Assembly: GCA_004380135.1 (NCBI GenBank)
Contig: QXCR01000090.1
Coordinates: 1 to 64,000 of the forward strand
DNA: 64,000 bases
DNA from: Stemphylium vesicarium
Taxonomy: Eukaryota > Ascomycota > Dothideomycetes > Pleosporales > Pleosporaceae
Reading direction: 5' to 3'
How positions within the stretch are numbered: the stretch's first letter is position 1; every line of letters starts with the position of its first letter. Positions 46,001 through 55,013 of this stretch are shown here, piece after piece. Both the position numbers and the translations under genes were made by a program. The notes beneath the pieces were generated by a model, which ran no database searches, had not been told where the DNA came from, and saw only the letters and a list, made by a program, of their open reading frames with translations.

Positions 46001-46156
46001 GGTGGTTACGGTGGCGGAGGAGGCGGCGGCGGCGGACTCAGGGTAGCGAATCGTGATAGCAGTGAGAGTGAGAGTGCGGATGAAGGGTGGAGAAGAGACA
46101 TTCTTGCGCAGATGAACTTCGCCGGCGGGCCTGGCGGCGCTGGACATGGGCAGTGA
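40033..46156 (+). CDS. CPS1: CPS1/DIP2-like protein with two degenerate adenylation domains
   Basis: Five exons (40033-40118, 40201-42816, 42865-44291, 44342-44945, 44998-46156), 1963 residues. Residues 5-45 are a DMAP1-binding-like helix pair (NPELQAKLQELDHELEEGD, YEKRRTVLLSQYL) as in animal DIP2. A disordered segment leads to adenylation domain 1 (about 295-900) and domain 2 (about 1065-1655). The usual P-loop signature is degenerate in both (FSRAPTGDLRGVVLSHRT; TYWTPDQRRIAVQLGHSQ), as in DIP2 FAAL-like domains. No carrier or condensation domain exists. The tail from about 1660 is Gln-, Pro- and Gly-rich with a long Gly run near the end. DIP2 proteins act in lipid (diacylglycerol) balance; the Cochliobolus homologue CPS1 was reported as a virulence factor. 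Confidence 0.92.
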
Positions 46157-49100
46157 AAGGAATGGTAGTTAGCCTTGTGTATAACAAAGAGTTTTCAAGC
46201 TAGAGGAAGCATTAACGTTTGACATTCTTGTCAGTGAGGCACTCAGTGATGTTGTGAGAAGCGGTTTGCTGTGCGTCAGACGCGGACGCCACGCAATGTT
46301 GAGCCGTGAGTAAGCCGCTGGGTGAGATGACCTGGCGTGATTAATCAGCCGCGTCTGTTATCTGGTGGCTTGCGGCCTGAGGCAGTGGTGAGATTGTATG
46401 CAGCGAAGTCTCGCCGGATATCAGCACGTCAAGACGGCTGTAGTCGATATTACCTTCTCTAGCGACGAGTGCGGAAGGACGAAATCTATGGACTGCTCAT
46501 TGGACCGCGAGGGCCATGGAGATGAAGGCGGGCGTGATCAGCCGTATGTCATCTATATGGCCATGGCCACGGCTGGGGGACCCATACTTTGCCGTCATTC
46601 CTACTCTACTACTTTCACTCGGATGCTTGGAAACGTCGCGTCCATGAAACCAGATTGTGAGCGCGACAAAGTCAAGACGGCTATAGTCGACGTCGTTCTT
46701 TCTGGCGGTAAGTGTGCAAAAGCCCTGGAGAAGAGCGGCTGGCGTGATCAACCGCAAGCCATCTACATAGCCATGACAGCCATGACAGCCATGCTGCTTG
46801 GGACATGCCAACCTTGAAACTGGAACACGAACACGATAAAGTCAAGACGGCTATAGTCTACATTAATCTCTCCAGCAGTGGGTATTGAAGCGATAGAGAT
46901 AGCGGCTGGCTTGATCAGGCGTCTGTCCACTCTATCGCCATGGCAGCCATGATACTTGGGAACGTCTCAGCCGCGCACCTGGACCATGAGCGCGACAAAG
47001 TCAAGACGGCTGCAGTCAATATTCCTTCCTTGGCCGACCATGTACCCACGCAGGAAGAGAAAAGATCCTGTACGCCATGGAGATGAGAAGTGTTTCATGT
47101 AAGGGTTGGGGGTTAACCAGACGGAGATTAGTAGATTGTGCGAGTTGGGAAAGGGCCTCCCAACATTGTGTTTCAGTTAAGCTTTTTTTTTCTCTTCTTC
47201 TTTCCTTCTTGTTCGATCTCGGGCTGGTGAACGGGTGACAGGGACATGACAGGTGTCTGTCGTTGCGGGTATGCATTCAATGTCATGCGTTCCTTGGTTC
47301 GGACATCTCGGTACCTGACATGTGAAGGTCATTATTCTGGGTCTCGGGTCCTGGTATCGGGGCAGTGGTGGAGTCGATATCGGAGACCCGAGGGCTAGAA
47401 GAACGGAGATGTGGTCCTGGTGGTGCTGCTATCCATTCGGTTCTACTTTGAAATATTAGGCCGACATGAGGTAATGTGTGCAGAATTGGGTTGCTTGGTG
47501 TTGTGGGAGCCCCAGTGGGACTTGTGTAGTGGACTGTTAGTTGTATAGCATTTGTTTGGGTTGTCGGCGTCTCACAGTATTACCCAGCACTGCATATGTG
47601 TAGCCACATCTAAAATCTATGCGGCAGAAGTTCGGACTGCGCGATCTTTCTGCTCGGGACATGGAGGCATCGGAGACGATGAAAGTGAAGGTGCGACGTG
47701 CTGGGTTGACAGCAATCGCAATCTTCCGGCTATCGCATTGTGTTTTGTCGACTTCTTGTTCATGCGCGGCGGAAGGATTCGCTGTGAGAGCGTTACGCCG
47801 TTTAACAACTGGCGCTATTGTTTGACAGCGGGTGGGGTCAAAGCAGGTGCATGAACAGTTGTTTCAACGTTATCGTGAAGTTCGCCGAGCCATGACGAAA
47901 AGAGATGTTCCTCCCGACGCTGCTGTTTGAAACCGACTCGCTAAGGCTGCACCACTGTCAAGCGTACCACGATGGTGCCAGCGTAGAGCAACAGCGCGAC
48001 GAATTTTCTCCACGCAGTGAAGAGGGCGACATGACAAGTATGACCAAAGCTTCTTTGCTTTGTATTATTGTATGCTGCATCCCGGTAATGAATCTTGTAG
48101 GTTTATTGTCTAGAGACCTTGGAACTCGGAGGTTCAGCACTGTTGGAGTTGGGCTGGACCCGAGTCCCGGGTAACCGATGTCTTGGGAGGTCAGAGTGTT
48201 TCAATCTTATCTGAATCAAGTAGGGTTGCCCTTGTCTCGAGATTTGACTCTGCACAGGGATGAGGGGTCGCGAGCGGTCGTGGGGTTCCAGGCAGGTCAC
48301 TCGTGTGGCGACGTGCGGGCTTGGTGAGTCGTGGCAATATTGGTTGCAAGAGAAGCATTGTGCGGGTGGGGTGGTTACAATGGAGCGATGCTACCGATAC
48401 GAGCCAAGCGCGCGCATTGTTAGATTTGTTGTGTGTGGTGTGTGTTGTGGCGGCGGACCGCTTGGCCGCGGTTATCGACCTCTTCAGCAGCCCAGCGGCG
48501 CCGCATCGTGGTGTAGATGAGGGCTTGTTGGGTCTCTTAGGGGCGGCCTTGTTAGTGGCGCAGTTGTCCGAGCATGAAGGTCCCGAGGTCCGATAGATGG
48601 CTGGCCGCTCAAGATGGCAGAATGCAACCGGTCCAAATCGGGAACCCCATCCAAGCATCTTGCTCGCAAGGTTTTTCATCCTCTTCGCGCTCACAGACGG
48701 GTTCGCGCCACGGTGGAGATTTCCAAAGGACAGCGCGTGGCTGCACCAAGGAATGCACTCAGGCCTGGGCAGCGTGACAGACATGTCAAGATAGTGCCAG
48801 GGGCGCAGAAACCGTTTGACCTGCACCGATCAGTGCGATCTCCCCCAGGTTCGTTGATGAGGTTGACTCGCTTGGGAATCTGTTTTTGGTGGTGAAGTTT
48901 AGGCGCCGGAAGTCTGGAGCCGCACATGTCATAGGGTGGGCATGGCGTCGGGGCAGACCCTGCTAGGACAGGCGCTCGTGTTCGCGAAATAGATTGGACG
49001 GCTCACTCGTGCGAGCGGGTGTGGCGGGCGAGGGTGAGAGGGTTATGCGATGGTTGCGAAAAGCTTCACGGCACGCGGAGGATGTCATCATTGAACAGAC

Positions 49101-50152
49101 ATGGCAAAAAGAAGACTCCTTCACGTGCAGCCGTGTAGCCGGATCGACAGGCACGAGCAGAGCTCTCGTGGACCCTCAGCACGACCGGGACTCGGCACGA
49201 CTGCACACCAGCAAGCGCAGGCGACCCTCTGTTCGGCCTCTCCCGTTGGCAGTGGAATGACGGTGAGCTGAGGCTTGGTTTCATGGCGCATCCAGGCACG
49301 GCAGTCTGAGTGGTCGGCTTCCTTCGTCTCGTTTCAGCGTTTAGCCTGGTCAAGAGAGGCGGAGCCAATCGTCCGCCTGATCCGACCGCTGGCCCCCCCT
49401 GTAGCGCCCTGCCAGCCCTCCCATCGCGGGAACTTCATATCCACTGTTTCCCTCGCTCCCCCTCTGACCTCACGCTCGCCGTCCCTGTCGTTTGGTCGTC
49501 CCTACATTCTTTTCTTGTCCAGCTGTTCTTCACTCGCTACGGGAACATCGTACACTCACTTTCGCTTCTGCTTCACACCACACATCGTCCCGAGCCCGCT
49601 CCTGCTGACCCCCTGTTTACTTCCTCAACCCCCTGGTGACCAAGTACCCATTGACAGCCGCTGTTGCAATATCCTCGGCCCTATTCGCCTCGCTGTCGCT
49701 ATCTTCCATCATCTCGTATCGCGACCTCAGCCAAGCCTTCTTCTGTCAATCAATTCCACCGTACTGGACCGCGCCTCGTTTACCATCACTACCCATTCAC
49801 CATCGCGACTGTGCAGCGCACTGTCGGTTCTCTCTCTCACTGTGCACACAACGGCTTCCGCACTACACATTGTAATGCCTTCGCGGTGACCGACAAGAAC
49901 ACCTTCCGCCCACATTGTCAACGCCAATCGCTTCATTTCCGACTACGAAGCGTCCGTGGGATATAGGTTATCTGACACCAACGTCGCGCTATCTTTCCCT
50001 GCTTCACGACGACCTCTGTCACACGAAGCACCTGGTAGTGCGCAATAATATTCACCAAACGCACCGTATCACCTTAGCCTCGCACCACCGAGAACACGCA
50101 GTCTCGTCCTCTTGCGCGCTTCGACTCACAACCAAGACACATCTCCCTAGGC
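46157..50152. other. 4-kb stretch without a convincing gene
   Basis: The longest gene-poor part of the window. Frames of up to 211 codons (48191-48826 minus, 49275-49889 plus) lack domains, signal peptides or splice structure. The first kilobase holds a decayed tandem repeat (see separate entry). The last 600 bases before 50153 are pyrimidine-rich (tc- and cc-rich), as in long fungal 5' leaders, and probably belong to the ferric reductase-like gene. Confidence 0.5.
46330..47060. repeat. Degenerate tandem repeat, four copies of about 160-240 bp
   Basis: The core gtcaagacggct with following agtc recurs at 46428, 46671, 46841 and 47000, so unit lengths are 243, 170 and 159 bases. Other parts recur in the same order: a ctggcgtgatca-like block (46333, 46528, 46740, 46908), a gccatgac/gccatggc block, a cttgggaac-like block and a gagcgcgacaaa block just before each core. 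A partial unit precedes the first core. Copies have diverged by substitution and internal deletion. No coding potential is shared between copies. Confidence 0.8.
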
Positions 50153-52003
50153 ATGTCTTTCTCTAACCTTCTCCGCTCCCGGGGGGTGGAACACTCCACC
50201 GCCCCTGTCACAAAGCGCCACTTCCTCTCAAATTGGGACGCTGCCGAATTCGACGACCTCAAATACTCATACGGCCTCGAGGGCGTGGATCAAGTCGGCA
50301 ACTTCCTATGGGTCGACACATTCCTGTACATGCTCGTAGGCATTTCTGGACTACTCGTCATCCTACGCATATCCAACATGTGGTGGAAGCACAGCAGACA
50401 TCTGAGCGCCATGGGAAACCCAAAGCAAAAATACTGGGAGACAAACAAGACAAGCTGGTGGCCTTGGTTGAACCGCCACGTCTTGGTCGCACCCCTATGG
50501 AAGAAAAAGCATAACGCTCAATTTCAGATCAGCAGCGCCATCGACAACGGAACCCTGCCGGGAAGATGGCACACGATCATGTTGGTCATCTACGTTGCGC
50601 TAAACGTCGCTTGGTGTGTTGCCTTGCCCTATGACGTGCTTGACCACAAGGCGACCCTCGCTGCCCTACGTGGACGCTCTGGAACACTTGCCGCGCTGAA
50701 CCTGATCCCCACCGTTCTCTTCGCCCTCCGCAACAACCCCCTCATCACCCTTCTCCAGGTCTCATACGATGACTTCAACCTGTTCCACCGCTGGGCTGCC
50801 CGTATCACCATCTTGGAGGCCATTGTCCACACCGTTGCTTGGTTGTACAACACCGCTCATGCTGCAGGATGGTCTGCCGTCACAGCCGCCCTACACAAGG
50901 AGGGCTCTTACGGTTGGGGTATGGTCGGAACCATAGCCTTTACCTTCCTCGGTATCCAGGCTTGGTCACCATTCCGCCACGCCTTCTACGAGACCTTCCT
51001 CAACATTCACCGTCTCTGCGTCATGGCTGCCCTCGTTGGCTTGTACAAGCACTTAGAGCTCCATGCCCTGCCCCAGGTCCCATGGATGCACCTGATCTTC
51101 TTCTTCTGGGGTATGGAATGGTTCTGCCGAGGTGCCTCCATTCTCTACTACGGATTCAGCCTGAAGCAACGATCTTCCATCACCGTAGAGGCCATGCCTG
51201 GCGAGGCTGTTCGTCTGACAATCAACATGGTCCGCGAATGGACCCCTCGCCCAGGATGCCACGTCCACATGTGGATGCCCGCCCTCTCCCTCTGGTCCTC
51301 GCATCCCTTCTCGGTTGCTTGGGCTGCCACATTGACCGAAGATTCAAAAGAGATGACTCTTCCCATGCTCGAGGGCGACGTCACCATGATTAATGGCCGT
51401 CCCAAGAAGTCAAAGCAAATCAGCCTTGTCTGCCGTGCCCGTACCGGTCTTACCCGCCACATGTACGAGAAGGCATGCAAGAGTCCTAACGAGCAGTTCA
51501 CCACATGGGGCTTCATTGAAGGCCCATACGGTGGACACCACAGCCTCGACTCTTACGGTACCGCTGTGCTCTTCGCTGGAGGTGTAGGCATTACCCATCA
51601 AGTCATGTACCTCAAGCACCTTGTCAACGGCTACAACAACGGCACTACCGCTACCCAAAAAGTTGTCCTCATCTGGACTGTACCATCATCTGACTGCTTG
51701 GAGTGGGTACGGCCTTGGATGGACGAAGTCCTCCGCATGAAGGGCCGCAAACAATGTCTGCGCATCAAGCTCTTCATCTCAAGACCCAAGGGTCGTGTTG
51801 AGAGCAGCAGTGAGACTGTCAAGATGTACAGCGGTAGGCCAAACATGAAGAGCTTGTTGGACGAGGAGGTCAAGCACCGGGTTGGCGCCATGGCGGTCAC
51901 AGTCTGTGCCTCTGGTGGCATGGCGGATGGCGTAAGACACGCAGTAAGGCCGTTCCTTACTGAGGGTACTGTTGATTTCATTGAGGAGGCTTTCACATAT
52001 TGA
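50153..52003 (+). CDS. Ferric reductase-like transmembrane flavocytochrome
   Basis: Single exon, 616 residues. An N-terminal helix (FLYMLVGISGLLVILRI) and further helices form the ferric reductase-like membrane domain. Candidate haem-ligand histidines are in FHRWAARITILEAIVHTVAW and NIHRLCVMAALVGLYKHLEL. The FAD-binding motif SSHPFSVAW is clear, as are the NADPH-site motifs GPYGG, FAGGVGITHQ and CASGGMADG. The family (Fre/FRP) moves electrons from NADPH across the membrane to reduce Fe(III) or Cu(II) chelates at the plasma membrane. No signal peptide is seen, so the N-terminal 45 residues are taken as cytosolic or extracellular tail. Regulation by iron is likely by family but no site was identified. 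Confidence 0.92.
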   Translation: MSFSNLLRSRGVEHSTAPVTKRHFLSNWDAAEFDDLKYSYGLEGVDQVGNFLWVDTFLYMLVGISGLLVILRISNMWWKHSRHLSAMGNPKQKYWETNKTSWWPWLNRHVLVAPLWKKKHNAQFQISSAIDNGTLPGRWHTIMLVIYVALNVAWCVALPYDVLDHKATLAALRGRSGTLAALNLIPTVLFALRNNPLITLLQVSYDDFNLFHRWAARITILEAIVHTVAWLYNTAHAAGWSAVTAALHKEGSYGWGMVGTIAFTFLGIQAWSPFRHAFYETFLNIHRLCVMAALVGLYKHLELHALPQVPWMHLIFFFWGMEWFCRGASILYYGFSLKQRSSITVEAMPGEAVRLTINMVREWTPRPGCHVHMWMPALSLWSSHPFSVAWAATLTEDSKEMTLPMLEGDVTMINGRPKKSKQISLVCRARTGLTRHMYEKACKSPNEQFTTWGFIEGPYGGHHSLDSYGTAVLFAGGVGITHQVMYLKHLVNGYNNGTTATQKVVLIWTVPSSDCLEWVRPWMDEVLRMKGRKQCLRIKLFISRPKGRVESSSETVKMYSGRPNMKSLLDEEVKHRVGAMAVTVCASGGMADGVRHAVRPFLTEGTVDFIEEAFTY

Positions 52004-53074
52004 AGAATTCTATTGGTCTTTCCATCATGTCACAATTTCTTTCAGAACGCTCATCAAACCAGTCCGCCGGCCTACTCCACAACGCACCAGGCAATCGCTT
52101 GGATACCCCATGCCCGCCGCTCAACCCGGCGACATGCAGCCTTGCGTCACGCTCTACGACCCCGGGCAAGCCATCACACCCACTATCACTACCAGAAACC
52201 GACGCTGTCGAAAACTTGTATCTATAACAAACATATCTTTCTCATTCATCTCTCTTGTTCGCTTCTTGTACATACCTCCTTGATAATGCTTCATCGTTTA
52301 TCCCATTTGTCATGTCTCTCATTAAAGCTCTGATTTCTTGTCCACGAGCGATGCATCGTTTAGCGTTTTGGTCTTTTGTCTAGACTATAGGGTGTAAGCG
52401 CCTAGATCGTAGTGTAGTGTTTAGTGTAGGGAGCCATCCACCAAAAAGCTTGTCCATTCACAATGTTCTGCCCTTCCGGAAGGATTGCTCTGGCGTGATG
52501 TTCTGGCCTCCGCCGGGGTCTCACCGTCGATCACTAATGTTCCAGAATTAACACAAACGATCTACGGTCCCACTGCATCGTCACTTTCATCATTCTCCAC
52601 CATGCTGGACCATGCTGTCCACGTAATCGCGCTTTATTCGTGGCTTAGCTGTCAGCGTCGAGACGCCGCAGTGTGGCCGTGTGATCCGTGGCGCGGTGAT
52701 TTCTGACGTCGCCATTGGGCCACGACGTGTCAGAGTGGAGTCGGCCAACCTTACGAACGTGCTTCACCCCACTACGTTGGCGCCGACAACAAGTGGCGGT
52801 GACGACCATCGTGGCTGCAGCTGCATGTTGTGATGGGCTTTGTTTCATGCAATTGTTTAATCAAAGAAGGTAGCACCCAGTGGGGTGGGGTCGGGATTCA
52901 GCACCTTCGAGACATTAATAGGCTCAGCTCTCCCATTAACTCTTCCCTCGTTTTCAACCTACCACTCAACCTAAACCTTAACACTTTCTCAAATTATCGC
53001 GGCACATATTCGGCTCCGAGATCTACTCCATTACACCCTACACGACTCAAGCTTTATTCATAGCAATCGTCACC
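52004..53074. other. Intergenic, 1.1 kb
   Basis: 3' flank of the reductase-like gene and promoter of the CVNH-LysM gene. The last 100 bases before 53075 are A/C/T-rich leader-like. No supported gene. Confidence 0.5.
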
Positions 53075-54247
53075 ATGTCCGGTTACGGTTACGATGCCAG
53101 CGGCTACAACCAGGGTGGTCATCAGCAGCAAGGCGGCTACCCACAGCAAGGAGGCTACGGACAGAATGAATACAACGGCGGCGGCGGCGGATACCAGCAA
53201 CCTCACCATCAACAACCTCCCCACCAGGGCGAGGCTAGCCAATACTACGGCGGACAAGGAGGTCATCAGGGCTATCCTCAGCAAGGTGGCCATGACGCAG
53301 CACCTCCTCAATACCAACAATACCCATCTGCGGCATCTCATTCTTCCAACTCGGGCCGTAACTCACACAACCAAGGTTACCAAAACCAATATGCCGGCGA
53401 AGGTGACCCCGAAGGCGAGCGTGGCATCATGGGCGGTATCGCCGGAGCAGCTGCTGGTGGATACGGCGGTCACACTTTGGGTGGTAAAGCCGGCCATGGC
53501 ACAGCTGGTACCATCATCGGCGCTCTAGCCGGCGCCTTCGCGGGCCACAAGGGTCAGGATGCGGTCGAAGACAAATGGGATGAACACAAGGACAAGAAGA
53601 AGGAAGAAGAGGAGCGCAAGAAGTGGGAGGAAGAGGAAGAGCGACGAAAGAAGTACGGCCAGCAGCACCACGCTGGCGGTCCTCCACCGAGCCAACACCA
53701 CGACGACTCACACAGCCAGCGCAGCGCCGGTAATTACGGTGGAAACTTTTCCGCCTCCTCGCGCGACATCCGCCTCGACGCCCACGGTGACTATACTCTC
53801 CACGCTCAATGCCGCCGCGCAGACGGCTCTTACCAAGCCTCCTCCATCTCCCTAAACCGTTATCTTTCCAACTCGGACGGAAGCTTCCATTGGTCCGGTT
53901 CCTCCAGCGAGCGTTCTGGTGGAAACGAAAACACATACACTGTTCAGCAAGGTGACACTCTGCGGGCCATTGCATCGCGCTACTCGCACTGCTCATACGA
54001 AGACATCGCCCAGCACAACAACATCAGTAACCCCGATCAGATCTGGCCGGGACAGAATCTCAGGATCCCAGGGGGAAACAGTGGCGGTAGTACTGGCGGA
54101 TTCGCCTCGTCAGCGAGGAACATGAGGTTGGCCGATGGGGGACAGCGGTTGGAGGGCGAGCTCGAGAGCCACGGAGAATGGAGGATGAGGGAGGTGAACC
54201 TCGATGAGAGGATTAGTAATCGGGATGGATGCTTGGTCTTTGTCTAG
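53075..54247 (+). CDS. CVNH-LysM lectin with Gly/Gln-rich and glycine-zipper N-terminus
   Basis: Single exon, 390 residues. Residues 1-110 are Gly/Gln/Tyr-rich and prion-like. Residues 113-165 are a glycine-zipper segment (MGGIAGAAAGGYGGHTLGG, then GTIIGALAGAFAGHKG), which could insert in or bind membranes. Residues 165-200 form a highly charged helix (KDKKKEEEERKKWEEEEERR). From about 224 a CyanoVirin-N homology domain begins (NFSASSRDIRLDAHGDYTLH), is interrupted by a LysM domain at about 286-331 (TYTVQQGDTLRAIASRY to WPGQNLRIPG), and resumes to the end (FASSARNMRLADGGQRLEGE). This is the type III CVNH-LysM order known from Magnaporthe. Such lectins bind mannose-type glycans and chitin oligomers. 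No signal peptide, so location is uncertain. Confidence 0.9.
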   Translation: MSGYGYDASGYNQGGHQQQGGYPQQGGYGQNEYNGGGGGYQQPHHQQPPHQGEASQYYGGQGGHQGYPQQGGHDAAPPQYQQYPSAASHSSNSGRNSHNQGYQNQYAGEGDPEGERGIMGGIAGAAAGGYGGHTLGGKAGHGTAGTIIGALAGAFAGHKGQDAVEDKWDEHKDKKKEEEERKKWEEEEERRKKYGQQHHAGGPPPSQHHDDSHSQRSAGNYGGNFSASSRDIRLDAHGDYTLHAQCRRADGSYQASSISLNRYLSNSDGSFHWSGSSSERSGGNENTYTVQQGDTLRAIASRYSHCSYEDIAQHNNISNPDQIWPGQNLRIPGGNSGGSTGGFASSARNMRLADGGQRLEGELESHGEWRMREVNLDERISNRDGCLVFV

Positions 54248-55013
54248 AAAGCGAAGTGAATGAGGAAAGGCTGGGGGGAAGAAAAGTGCTTGTCGAGGGT
54301 TTGTCTTGCTAGCTAGTTCCTATCATGCTAGCTCTTTTCCCATACCAATTATGGACTTGCATCTTTCCAATATTAGCTTCTCCATCAAAGTCCTTCCTAG
54401 AATGTGAAGCTGATAGTCCATCATGATGCATCAACTACTGGGTCCGAGAACAGAAATTGGGTTGAAAATAAATATTCAGTGAATGTATATACCGCCGTAC
54501 AGTATCTCTTGCAGCTAGGTATGTGGTTCAACGACAACAATGCCAGACCTTGTAGTCTTTCGCACATGCGACAGCCCACCGGGTCGGTTTCGCCCGAAGC
54601 TAACCTCAAAGCAGGAAAGCTTCCGGTGGATACCTTGCGATACTCTCCCACAACAACCGCGGCACCGTCTAAACACTCCCTCATGACGTCCACAGCTCTG
54701 GGGCCAAGACCTGTTCACTCCGCGACGGAGGAAATGTGTCCATGTAGATCCATGAATCTGCGGGGAAGATGCGGGGCGACTCATATCAAACCTGGCTCGG
54801 GGAGCCGCCGACGGAGCATTTACGAACGCGAACACGATGCGACCTACCTTTTGCAGGTAGAGACGAAACTCAACAACTAATTATATGCAATGTGCAGATC
54901 AAGGTACGGTGTCCATCGGGCTTGGTATGTTTGAGTGGATGATGTAAAAGGTTGCCGTCGCGCCTCATGACAATGAACTTGACGTGTTGCAGCTCGATAA
55001 CTAACTGCCCATC
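54248..55013. other. Intergenic, 770 bases
   Basis: Contains a 158-codon frame (54404-54880) with no domain, signal peptide or splice support. Otherwise nothing recognised. Confidence 0.45.

Noticed and set aside
40033..46156. Non-ribosomal peptide synthetase or biosynthetic cluster
   Set aside because: There is no condensation, carrier or thioesterase domain within the protein, and the adenylation motifs are degenerate; the DIP2-like reading fits better.
46330..47060. RIP-mutated transposon
   Set aside because: The diverged repeat copies show no strong excess of TpA or loss of CpA that I could judge by eye and no transposase-like frames; kept only as a tandem repeat.
48191..48826. 211-codon minus-strand frame
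   Set aside because: Low-complexity composition, no signal peptide, no domain and no splice context; probably chance in a GC-rich stretch.
49275..49889. 204-codon plus-strand frame before the ferric reductase-like gene
   Set aside because: Ser/Pro/Leu-rich translation of a pyrimidine-rich leader; overlapping frames in the same strand are equally open.
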